From contig CAKUBM010000021.1 of NCBI GenBank assembly GCA_934643145.1, forward strand, positions 1 through 37,161: DNA of 37,161 nt. Direction: 5' to 3'. The notes under the pieces were generated by a model. The model was not told the origin of the DNA. It made no database searches and worked only from the letters and a program-made list of their open reading frames with translations. Source of the stretch: an uncultured Collinsella sp. (GTDB taxonomy: Bacteria; Actinomycetota; Coriobacteriia; Coriobacteriales; Coriobacteriaceae). Below are positions 30,857 to 37,161 of the stretch, piece after piece. Made by a program: the position numbers and the translations under genes. Within the stretch, counting starts at the first letter, position 1; every line of letters starts with the position of its first letter.

Positions 30857-31792
30857 ATGGAAAGCCGCAAGCCGTATCTCGCCACCCCGCCTGGACTCAT
30901 CTTGGGCTGCCTCGTTTGCTGCGCGCTCTGGGGGTCGGCTTTTCCCTGCATCAAGATCGGCTACGCGCTCTTTGGCATTCCCACGCACGACAGCGCCTCG
31001 CAGCTGCTCTTCGCAGGCCTGCGCTTCACCCTTGCCGGCACCTTGGTTATTGTTGGCATGAGCGCGGCCCAGCGCCGCCCGCTCGTCCCACAGGCGCGCG
31101 ACGTCAAACCTATCCTCACCCTGTCGCTCTTCCAGACCATCGGCCAGTATTTCTTTTTCTACCTGGGCCTCTCGCGCGCCAGTGCCATGTCGAGCTCCAT
31201 CATCGAGGCCAGCGCTAATTTCTTGGCGATCCTCTTTGCCGCCCTGGCATTTCGCACCGAAAAGCTCGATGCGGCCAAGGTGCTCGGCTGCGTGCTGGGC
31301 TTTGCCGGTGTCGCACTCGTCAACCTTTCGGGCGCGGACGGTACCTTTGGTTTTACGCTTGACGGCGAGGGCTTTATTCTGGCCTCCACCGTCGCGGGCG
31401 CCCTTTCGACCTGCTTGATCGGCGTCTTCTCACGCGAGCACAACGGCGTGTTGCTTGCCGGGTGGCAGTTCTTGGTCGGCGGCCTCGTCCTCACCATGAT
31501 CGGCTTTTTGATGGGTGGCGCGCTCTCCCCCACGGCGATTGTCCCCGCCATCGCGCTCATCGTATATATGGCGCTTATCTCCGCGGTCGCCTACTCGCTG
31601 TGGTCGCGTCTGCTTGCCGTCAACCCCGTCAGTCGCGTCTCGGTCTTTGGCTTTATGAACCCGGTCTTTGGCGTACTGCTGAGCGCACTGCTGCTTGGCG
31701 AGGGCGCTGGCACGAGCCCTGTCACCGTAATCGTGGCCCTGCTCTTAGTCTGCGGCGGCATCATCATTGTCAACAAACCTAAAAAGGCCTAG
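30857..31792 (+). CDS. EamA/DMT-superfamily transporter
   Basis: The 311-residue protein has ten hydrophobic segments arranged as two five-segment EamA repeats. WGSAFPCIKIGY marks the first, FTLAGTLV and LGLSRASAMSSSIIEASANF follow, and the second half contains FMNPVFGVLLSALLLGE, which is typical. Members export amino acids, nucleotides or other small metabolites; the substrate here is unknown. The ATG at 30857 is preferred because AGGAAGGA lies five bases upstream, rather than an in-frame start at 30815 inside the terminator. It is followed by a strong bidirectional terminator. Confidence 0.9.
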   Translation: MESRKPYLATPPGLILGCLVCCALWGSAFPCIKIGYALFGIPTHDSASQLLFAGLRFTLAGTLVIVGMSAAQRRPLVPQARDVKPILTLSLFQTIGQYFFFYLGLSRASAMSSSIIEASANFLAILFAALAFRTEKLDAAKVLGCVLGFAGVALVNLSGADGTFGFTLDGEGFILASTVAGALSTCLIGVFSREHNGVLLAGWQFLVGGLVLTMIGFLMGGALSPTAIVPAIALIVYMALISAVAYSLWSRLLAVNPVSRVSVFGFMNPVFGVLLSALLLGEGAGTSPVTVIVALLLVCGGIIIVNKPKKA

Positions 31793-31858
31793 CGAGCTGC
31801 CGCGTTCCGAGAAAAAGACGAGGCGCATCTTCGACAGCCGTTACCAATCCCACCAACG

Positions 31859-31903
31859 CAAAAGGGGCGCACGACCAGCACAACGGTCGTGCGCCCCTAT
31901 TTT
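31859..31903. terminator. Bidirectional terminator between EamA and the diguanylate cyclase
   Basis: A perfect 13-bp stem (31864-31876 with 31885-31897) with an eight-base loop has TATTTT on the plus side and TTTT on the minus side. It serves both convergent genes. Confidence 0.88.
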
Positions 31904-33046
31904 CTAGCGGATCCGCGCGCCCGCCTTTTTCTTTTCAGCCTTAACACGATAAAGCCCTGCATCGGCAGTGCGCAGTAAATCCCGCCAGGTCTCAACCCCG
32001 CTGTCATAGCGTGCGTACCCAATTGACATACAGAGCGGGTACGGCACTTCGGCCTGTGCAAGTGCATCGTTAATTGCAGTACTCAGGTCGACAATATCTT
32101 GCTCGGTTGCATCCCTCTGCACCACCACGAACTCATCGCCACCATAACGCGCGATAAAGCCACCGGACGGCGAACAAACTTCCTTGAGCACCGATGAGAT
32201 GATTTCCAAGGCATGATCACCTTCGACATGCCCGTAATGGTCGTTGATATGCTTAAAGCCGTCGGCATCCATAATGAGCAGATACGTATCCTCGGCATGA
32301 TCAGCGCCGGAAAACAGCGTCTGCATATACGTCTCAAAACGATTGCGGTTGTTAAGGCCCGTGAGCGGGTCGGTCGAGATTAGCTGTTCCTGATAGATAA
32401 GGTAGAGCAAAAGATTACTCGCGGCTATGCCAACGCACAGGCCGGGAATCGACCAGGCGACCTGAACAATTCCACCAATCATGGCGGGAACAGCAAAAAA
32501 CGCCAGCGTTCTATAGATCGCCTTTTTCTGCAGGCTTTCGACCCGTCGCGACTGCACAAACGCATGCAGGGACGTATGGATGATGTAGCAGTAGCTAACG
32601 ACAGGCTGAATCATATAAAGTGCACCGCGACGATACACGCCCTGAGCATCGATGTAGAACAGGGCATGTGTCCAGTAGCTGGTAAAAGCCAGTACGACCA
32701 CCAGCGCCGTGGGCAACGTCACAAGTGCCAGCCTAGAGGTCGTGGTCAAAAGCCGCGAACCCTGCATGGTCTCGGAATAAAGGAACCAAAAGAGGCATGC
32801 GAGGGCGAACAGCGAAAACGAGACCGCGTTGGAAATCCAGTTGGCAGTGAGGCCCACCGTGCCACTCACTCCGTCAGAGAGGGTCCAGATCATATCGAAA
32901 AAGATATACGCGGCCGACGTGTAGCCGAGCATGCTAAACAAAAGCTGCTGAGTACTGGAGAACAAGGAGCGGCGACTTCGTATGGCAAGTCCGATAAGGA
33001 CAATCATGCACATCAGGAAAATCTCGATCTTGAGCGCCTTAACCAC
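31904..33046 (-). CDS. Membrane diguanylate cyclase (GGDEF)
   Basis: The 380-residue protein makes cyclic di-GMP from two GTP. Residues 1-220 contain about seven membrane segments, a 7TM-type sensory module. The GGDEF domain follows (about 222-378), with STDPLTGLNNRNRF, MDADGFKHINDHYGH and the active-site loop YGGDEF (301-306). All catalytic residues look intact. The inhibitory RxxD site expected just upstream of the loop is absent (PSGGFIAR), so product inhibition is unlikely. The start is GTG at 33046 with AGGGGATGG upstream. No EAL or PilZ gene lies in the window. The gene seems to stand alone. Confidence 0.93.
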   Translation of the reverse strand: MVKALKIEIFLMCMIVLIGLAIRSRRSLFSSTQQLLFSMLGYTSAAYIFFDMIWTLSDGVSGTVGLTANWISNAVSFSLFALACLFWFLYSETMQGSRLLTTTSRLALVTLPTALVVVLAFTSYWTHALFYIDAQGVYRRGALYMIQPVVSYCYIIHTSLHAFVQSRRVESLQKKAIYRTLAFFAVPAMIGGIVQVAWSIPGLCVGIAASNLLLYLIYQEQLISTDPLTGLNNRNRFETYMQTLFSGADHAEDTYLLIMDADGFKHINDHYGHVEGDHALEIISSVLKEVCSPSGGFIARYGGDEFVVVQRDATEQDIVDLSTAINDALAQAEVPYPLCMSIGYARYDSGVETWRDLLRTADAGLYRVKAEKKKAGARIR

Positions 33047-33077
33047 TAGGTTCCATCCCCTCTATATCCAAGTGGCC

Positions 33078-33102
33078 AAAAACGCCCGAGGCTCGCTCGG
33101 GC
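33078..33102 (-). terminator. Terminator downstream of the KdgT gene
   Basis: GCCCGAG/CTCGGGC (33096-33102 with 33084-33090) with a five-base loop is followed on the minus strand by G and five T (33078-33082). Confidence 0.7.
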
Positions 33103-33110
33103 AACAAACA

Positions 33111-33189
33111 CCCCTTACTCCGCAGGGGTAAGGGGAATAATAGCAGAGCGCCCGAATGGCACTGAATAACAGATGCCGCACGGGCGCTC
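33111..33189. repeat. Two further hairpins between kdgT and the cyclase gene
   Basis: CCCCTTAC (33111-33118) pairs with GTAAGGGG (33128-33135), and GAGCGCCCG (33146-33154) pairs with CGGGCGCTC (33181-33189), the latter enclosing GGCA/TGCC. Together with the terminator at 33078-33102 they form three tandem stem-loops in the 190 bp after kdgT. Confidence 0.6.
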
Positions 33190-33236
33190 GGATGGCGTGA
33201 ATTGCACACGCCGATTTCATTGATTCGAACAGACGA

Positions 33237-34259
33237 CTACTCGCCGTCGATATCGGTCGCGACAGCCTCCTCGATAGCCTCGACACCAGCAACCGACAGG
33301 TCTTCCTTGCCCTGGCAGAATTTCTTGTCGACCCAGCCGGTCAGGATCGGGGCCATGATCGCCGTGATGATAACGGCCGTTGCGATCTGGGCGTACGCGG
33401 TGGGCGCAAGCTCGGCATAGCGCGGTGCAACCTCGGCGAGGGCGACCGGCGTGGTCATGGCCGTACCGGCGATGGTGGAACAGGCAACAGCAGCCTTGCC
33501 GTTGCCGCCGCACAGGCGCTCAAAGGCAAAGGTGATGGGGCCGACGATAAAGAGCGTGATGAGGCCAAGCAGAATGCCCGAGATGCCGCCGGTGATGAAG
33601 CTCGACAGGCTCATGGACGCACCGAGCTGAAAGCCGATAACGGCAATTGCGGGATTGGTGCCAGGGACCAGTAGGTTCTTGATGAACGGGAACAGGTTGC
33701 CCAAAACCATGCCGATAACGAGCGGCAGGATGGAACCGATGATGGTGCCGATGGGAATGTTGGCGAGACCCGAGACGCCGAGGATGATCATCGTGACGGC
33801 GGGACCGGCCGTAAAGAACAGGATGCCGACGGCGCCCTGCTCGGACTCATCGCCGAACTCGCCCATGATGCCCGTATAGAGCGCCATGTTGCAAAACGTG
33901 ATGCCACCGATGATGGATACGGAGCTCAGGCCCAGAAAGTTGTCGTTAAAGAAATACGCCACGCCCAAGCCGAGAGCCGCCGCGACGACAAGCTTGGGAA
34001 TCAGCACGACGATACCGGTCTTGATGGCGCCCGGCGTGGACTTAAAGCTGATACCGGCGCCCACGAAGAGCAGAATCGCGGCAACGATGGTGTTGGAGCC
34101 GCCACGGCAGGCAGCCGTAAAGAAGCCGCCGATCTCAAAGACCTGCGGGCAGAAGGTGTTGAGCAAAAGGCCGACGATCATGGGATAGATCATGATGTCG
34201 CCCGGGATGCGCGGTACCTTGAATTTCTTTTGCTCGTTGGCGGTTGCTTCCTGTGCCAT
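33237..34259 (-). CDS. kdgT: 2-keto-3-deoxygluconate permease family transporter
   Basis: The 340-residue protein matches the KdgT family of proton-coupled 2-keto-3-deoxygluconate carriers. Visible features are FKVPRIPGDIMIYPMIVGLL near the N-terminus, FFTAACRGGSNTIVAAILLF, GGITFCNMALYTGIMGEFGD, GIGFQLGASMSLSSFITGGI-like sequence and ACSTIAGTAMTTPVALAEV, with about ten membrane segments. The ATG at 34259 has GGGGG five bases upstream. No pectin or KDG-catabolic genes are nearby, so the substrate could be another keto-sugar acid. It ends before three hairpins and appears monocistronic. Confidence 0.9.
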   Translation of the reverse strand: MAQEATANEQKKFKVPRIPGDIMIYPMIVGLLLNTFCPQVFEIGGFFTAACRGGSNTIVAAILLFVGAGISFKSTPGAIKTGIVVLIPKLVVAAALGLGVAYFFNDNFLGLSSVSIIGGITFCNMALYTGIMGEFGDESEQGAVGILFFTAGPAVTMIILGVSGLANIPIGTIIGSILPLVIGMVLGNLFPFIKNLLVPGTNPAIAVIGFQLGASMSLSSFITGGISGILLGLITLFIVGPITFAFERLCGGNGKAAVACSTIAGTAMTTPVALAEVAPRYAELAPTAYAQIATAVIITAIMAPILTGWVDKKFCQGKEDLSVAGVEAIEEAVATDIDGE

Positions 34260-34401
34260 GAAACCCCCATTTCCGCTGACGGGGAACAAAAGCCCACGTC
34301 ATGCTTTGCTACAGTAAAGTTTGACCATGGTACCAGAAGAAGCAGACCACCTCGGTGAGAAATTCGATTCGTTAGGCTAAGACGGCAAACGAGCCTTGCT
34401 C

Positions 34402-34725
34402 TTACACGAGACTCAAGGCGATATAGAGCACGATTCCCGAGACGCAGCACCACAACATCGATTTAGTCTTGATCGCCACCGCAACAACGCCGGTCGCCGC
34501 AATCCAGGGAATCAAGCCCTGCCACAAGCCGGCGTCGAAAGCACCGGGGCTTATCAAGTCGTTAGCAACCAGCGCCGCAAAGGCGGCCGGCGGAATATAA
34601 CCCAAGGCCTCGGTAACGCGGGGCGAGAGCGTTCGTCCACGCAAGGCAAACGCCGGGGCGATGCGAAAGAACGCGATGGCCGCCCACGACGACAGCCACA
34701 GGACCAAAAACTCATTAACGGGCAT
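34402..34725 (-). CDS. azlD: AzlD family branched-chain amino-acid exporter subunit
   Basis: The 107-residue protein has about four membrane segments (FLVLWLSSWAAIAFF, VTEALGYIPPAAFAALVANDL, GLIPWIAATGVVAVAI, LWCCVSGIVLYIAL) and matches AzlD, the small partner of AzlC. Together they export branched-chain amino acids or analogues. GGAAGGGG precedes the ATG at 34725, which overlaps the end of azlC by 11 bp, so translation is coupled. The longer open frame to 34779 lies inside azlC. Confidence 0.9.
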   Translation of the reverse strand: MPVNEFLVLWLSSWAAIAFFRIAPAFALRGRTLSPRVTEALGYIPPAAFAALVANDLISPGAFDAGLWQGLIPWIAATGVVAVAIKTKSMLWCCVSGIVLYIALSLV

Positions 34726-35407
34726 CGCGGGCACCCCTTCCATCAGCGAGAGCATCGCATGCAAGCGCCGCGGCAACACCGACGAGCACGCTTACCGGCA
34801 CGGCGATATTCGTCCACCCCAAGAACTTGCATGCGGCGACGGACGCCGCAGCCAAAACGGCGGCTACAACATTGCCGCGCGACGGTCGCTGCGAAAAGAG
34901 CAGGCAGATAAAGAGCGAGGTGCAGACAAAACCTGCAATGGCCGTGGGAACATCGATGACGGAACCAGCGACGGCGCCCGCTGTGCACGAGACACCCCAT
35001 GTTGCGATAAGGATCACATTGAGCGCAAAGGACTCACGCGGACCCCAGTCGTCCCCCTCAACCAGCTTAGCCAACGAGATGCCGTATGCCTCCTCGGTGA
35101 GCGTCGCGGCGACCGCCAACGTCTGACGCTTCGAGGCACCCGTCAGATGCGGCGCAATCGATGCCGAATAAAGTGCGAAGCGTGAGGAGATGGCGGCGAC
35201 GGAGGCAACAATCGATCCTGCCGGCACGCCCGCCAGCCACAGGTTGCAGATCATGAACTGCCCGCTGCCCGTCACAAAGGTGCTGCTCAGGGCAAAGACC
35301 ATCCAGGGCTCCATCCCTGTCTGCGCCATAATCATTCCGCACGGCGCGCCTATTGCAACATAAGTAAGCATCACCGGCCAGACGGTTCTAACGATTTTGA
35401 GCACCAT
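34715..35407 (-). CDS. azlC: AzlC family branched-chain amino-acid exporter
   Basis: AzlC is the larger subunit of the AzlCD exporter. The 230-residue form from ATG 35407 matches the usual length and has the family motifs VAIGAPCGMIMAQTG, SSTFVTGSGQFMICNLWLAG, SRFALYSASIAPHL and LTEEAYGISLAKL, with about six to seven membrane segments. GAGG seven bases before 35407 supports this start; the frame is open to 35515 with weaker sites. Its presence with a full Liv importer in the same window suggests that the cell controls branched-chain amino-acid levels in both directions. Confidence 0.92.
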   Translation of the reverse strand: MVLKIVRTVWPVMLTYVAIGAPCGMIMAQTGMEPWMVFALSSTFVTGSGQFMICNLWLAGVPAGSIVASVAAISSRFALYSASIAPHLTGASKRQTLAVAATLTEEAYGISLAKLVEGDDWGPRESFALNVILIATWGVSCTAGAVAGSVIDVPTAIAGFVCTSLFICLLFSQRPSRGNVVAAVLAAASVAACKFLGWTNIAVPVSVLVGVAAALACDALADGRGARDAR

Positions 35408-35534
35408 ACCGTTCCTCATCCCGACAAAGTATCCGAGCCGCATGCAACGGTGCGGCAGAATTATCGCCCGACGGCAACCGAGTTCACCTACAATTGCCAC
35501 CGGATCGAAAGACACAACTTTTTAGGAAGTCATT

Positions 35535-36347
35535 ATGACAGCTATCGATCGGCCCCGGGCGGTCGAGGCCTTCAAGACCTATACCGATGCCTACGACGCC
35601 ACCAATCCGCGCATCGCACTCAAAATCGAGCATACGTACCACGTGGCCGAAGCATGCGATGCCGTAGCGCGTGAGCAAGGCTGGTCGTCGCAGGATATTG
35701 ACTTAGCGTGGCTTTGCGGTCTGCTCCACGATATGGGCCGCTTTGAACAACTGCGACGCTGGGACACCTTTAAAGACGCCGAGAGCATGAGTCACGCCGC
35801 ATTGGGCGTCGAGGTCCTCTTTGGCGAAAATCCCGCCGATGCGCCCGCCGCAACGAGCATCCGCGATTTTATCGAGACCGACGAGCACGACGAACTCATC
35901 CGCGCGAGCATCGCCTATCACAGCGACTTTCGCCTACCCGAGGAGCTCAACGAGCGCACACGGCGCTTCTGTGATATCGTGCGCGACGGCGATAAGGTCG
36001 ACATTATGCGCACCATCGCCGACAGCACCGTCAAAACCATCCTCAAAGTTGATGAGGATACGTTTCTTGCCAGCCACTTCTCGTCGCCGACACTCGCCGC
36101 CTTTGACGAGCATCGCTGCGTTGCACGCGATGAGCGCAACGAGCCCGCAGACTTCCTGGTAGGGCTCATCTGCTTTATGTTTGAGCTCGTCTATCCGGCA
36201 AGCCGTGCTCTGGCGCGCAAGCGGGGCGATATCTACCGCCTGCTCGACGCGCCCTTTGGCATTACGCGGCCCTTCACCGACCCCGCCACGCAAGCGACCT
36301 GGGAGCGCCTAAAGGGCGAGATGCGCGACTGGCTGGCGCGTGCCTAG
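35535..36347 (+). CDS. HD-domain phosphohydrolase
   Basis: The 270-residue protein has an HD metal-dependent hydrolase domain: a His in IEHTYHVAEA near residue 33, the HD pair in LLHDMGRFEQLR (about 62-73), and the later Asp in RDGDKVDIMR. Such proteins usually cleave phosphate esters of nucleotides; the substrate is unknown. AGGAAG precedes the ATG at 35535, and a TACAAT at 35489-35494 may be the -10 box. Its TAG stop shares the palindrome CTAG (36344-36347) with the TAG stop of the convergent etfA. It is divergent from azlC. Confidence 0.88.
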   Translation: MTAIDRPRAVEAFKTYTDAYDATNPRIALKIEHTYHVAEACDAVAREQGWSSQDIDLAWLCGLLHDMGRFEQLRRWDTFKDAESMSHAALGVEVLFGENPADAPAATSIRDFIETDEHDELIRASIAYHSDFRLPEELNERTRRFCDIVRDGDKVDIMRTIADSTVKTILKVDEDTFLASHFSSPTLAAFDEHRCVARDERNEPADFLVGLICFMFELVYPASRALARKRGDIYRLLDAPFGITRPFTDPATQATWERLKGEMRDWLARA

Positions 36348-37161
36348 CGCTCAAGCTGGGCCAGCAGCTCCTCGACGACCTCGACGGCATCGCCGACAAC
36401 CTTGTACTGGGCGGCGCCAAAGATAGGGGCATCCGGGTCCTCGTTGATGGCGATAATGCACCCCGCTCCACCGATGCCGGCAAGATGCTGAATGGCGCCC
36501 GAGACACCGATACTCACGAGGAGCTTGGGCGAGACCGACACGCCCGTCTGGCCAATCTGATGGCGATACTCCAGCCAGCCAGCCTCCACCACGGGGCGCG
36601 TGCAACCAAGCTCGGCGCCCAGGGCATCGGCGAGTTTTCGCATCAGGGGCAGATTCTTCTTGGAACCGATGCCGCGGCCCACCACGACGAGGCGCTCGGC
36701 ATCGGCAATCGAGGCCTGCTGCCCCCACTCCTCAGCGGGAATCGAGATCTCGACGCGGGCTTTAACATCTTCTGCAAGCGCTACCTGGGCGATCGCGCCG
36801 GAACGACCGTAGTCGAAGTCGGGCGCCTTAAAGATGCCGGGGCGCACCGTTGCCATCTGAGGGCGGTGGTTGGGACAAACGATGGTGGCCATCAGGTTGC
36901 CGCCAAACGCCGGGCGCGTCTGCTGCAGCAGCCCCGTCTCCGTATCCATCGAAAGCACGGTGCAGTCGGCCGTAAGGCCCGTCTGCAAGCGCACGGCAAC
37001 GCCAGGCGCCAGTTCGCGGCCAAAGGCGGTCGCACCGTACAGAATAGCCTCGGGCTTGCGCTCGGCCACCAAATCGCAGATCAGGCGGGCGTAGACCTCC
37101 GCATCGTTTTGGCGCAGGCGCTCGTCGCGACAGACCATAACTTCATCAGCACCGGCGCAAA
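36344..37161 (-). CDS. etfA: Electron transfer flavoprotein alpha subunit (5' end outside the window)
   Basis: EtfA with EtfB passes electrons from dehydrogenases to a membrane quinone reductase or to ferredoxin-linked enzymes. The visible 272 codons include the N-terminal domain (KPEAILYGATAFGRELAP) and the C-terminal FAD-binding domain (GRGIGSKKNLPLMRKLADAL, RPVVEAGW, GQTGVSVSPKLLVSIGVSGAIQH, AINEDPDAPIF, YKVVGDAVEVV). The frame remains open to the right edge (codons CAGADEV before the first ATG), so the true start and probably etfB lie outside. The stop overlaps the HD gene's stop. Confidence 0.93.
   Translation of the reverse strand, partial: CAGADEVMVCRDERLRQNDAEVYARLICDLVAERKPEAILYGATAFGRELAPGVAVRLQTGLTADCTVLSMDTETGLLQQTRPAFGGNLMATIVCPNHRPQMATVRPGIFKAPDFDYGRSGAIAQVALAEDVKARVEISIPAEEWGQQASIADAERLVVVGRGIGSKKNLPLMRKLADALGAELGCTRPVVEAGWLEYRHQIGQTGVSVSPKLLVSIGVSGAIQHLAGIGGAGCIIAINEDPDAPIFGAAQYKVVGDAVEVVEELLAQLER

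Noticed and set aside
28370..30988. Long open frame of 872 codons on the minus strand opposite purL
   Set aside because: It is a shadow of the GC-rich codon pattern of purL; its translation is low-complexity and has no domain, while purL is unmistakable.

Overview
The window looks like chromosomal DNA from a gut Coriobacteriia, most likely Collinsella. I infer this from GC-rich codon use, the mix of gene families (a RecJ-helicase fusion, a fused PurL/PurQ-type synthase, Tat-exported lipoprotein binding proteins, a BaiA-like dehydrogenase, a bile-acid/sodium symporter family protein) and many GC-rich palindromic intergenic repeats. No rRNA, CRISPR array or intact mobile element is visible. The right edge cuts an etfA gene. 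The left edge holds a short open frame that I cannot assign.

Layout. 1-2050: the infC-rpmI-rplT translation operon on the minus strand. Its leader looks like a transcription attenuator and infC probably starts at AUA. Next to it is tRNA-Leu(CAA) with a partial duplicate of its 3' end. 2087-5516: a transglutaminase-like protein, class II fructose-bisphosphate aldolase and an MBL-fold hydrolase. 5601-11264: a bifunctional Rel (p)ppGpp enzyme behind a very large RecJ protein fused to a RecQ-like helicase. 11541-14048: a BASS-family transporter, then a cutC/GalT-like pair. 14333-15550: a PadR-DUF1700-DUF4097 locus with a near-consensus promoter, whose last gene is cut short. 15548-16030: decayed ParB-like and IS110 fragments. 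16061-22360: a complete branched-chain amino-acid ABC importer (livF, G, M, H) with two tandem paralogous binding proteins. 22612-24919: homoserine dehydrogenase and a BaiA-like short-chain dehydrogenase. 25016-25248: a striking array of eight 14-base boxes in alternating orientation. 25264-31792: a CPA2 antiporter, the 1248-residue FGAM synthase and an EamA transporter. 31904-37161: a membrane diguanylate cyclase, a KdgT-type permease, the azlCD exporter pair, an HD-domain hydrolase and etfA.

How the parts work together. The window is mainly core metabolism: translation initiation and ribosome assembly, stringent response, DNA repair, glycolysis, purine synthesis and aspartate-family amino acids. 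Branched-chain amino-acid traffic is represented twice, by Liv import and AzlCD export. Two genes (BASS symporter and BaiA-like SDR) could relate to bile acids, but they are about 12 kb apart and the link is inference.

The items most worth following are the RecJ-helicase fusion, the alternating palindrome array and its related element at 3658-3749, the infC attenuator with its AUA start, and the decayed segment beside the truncated DUF4097 gene.
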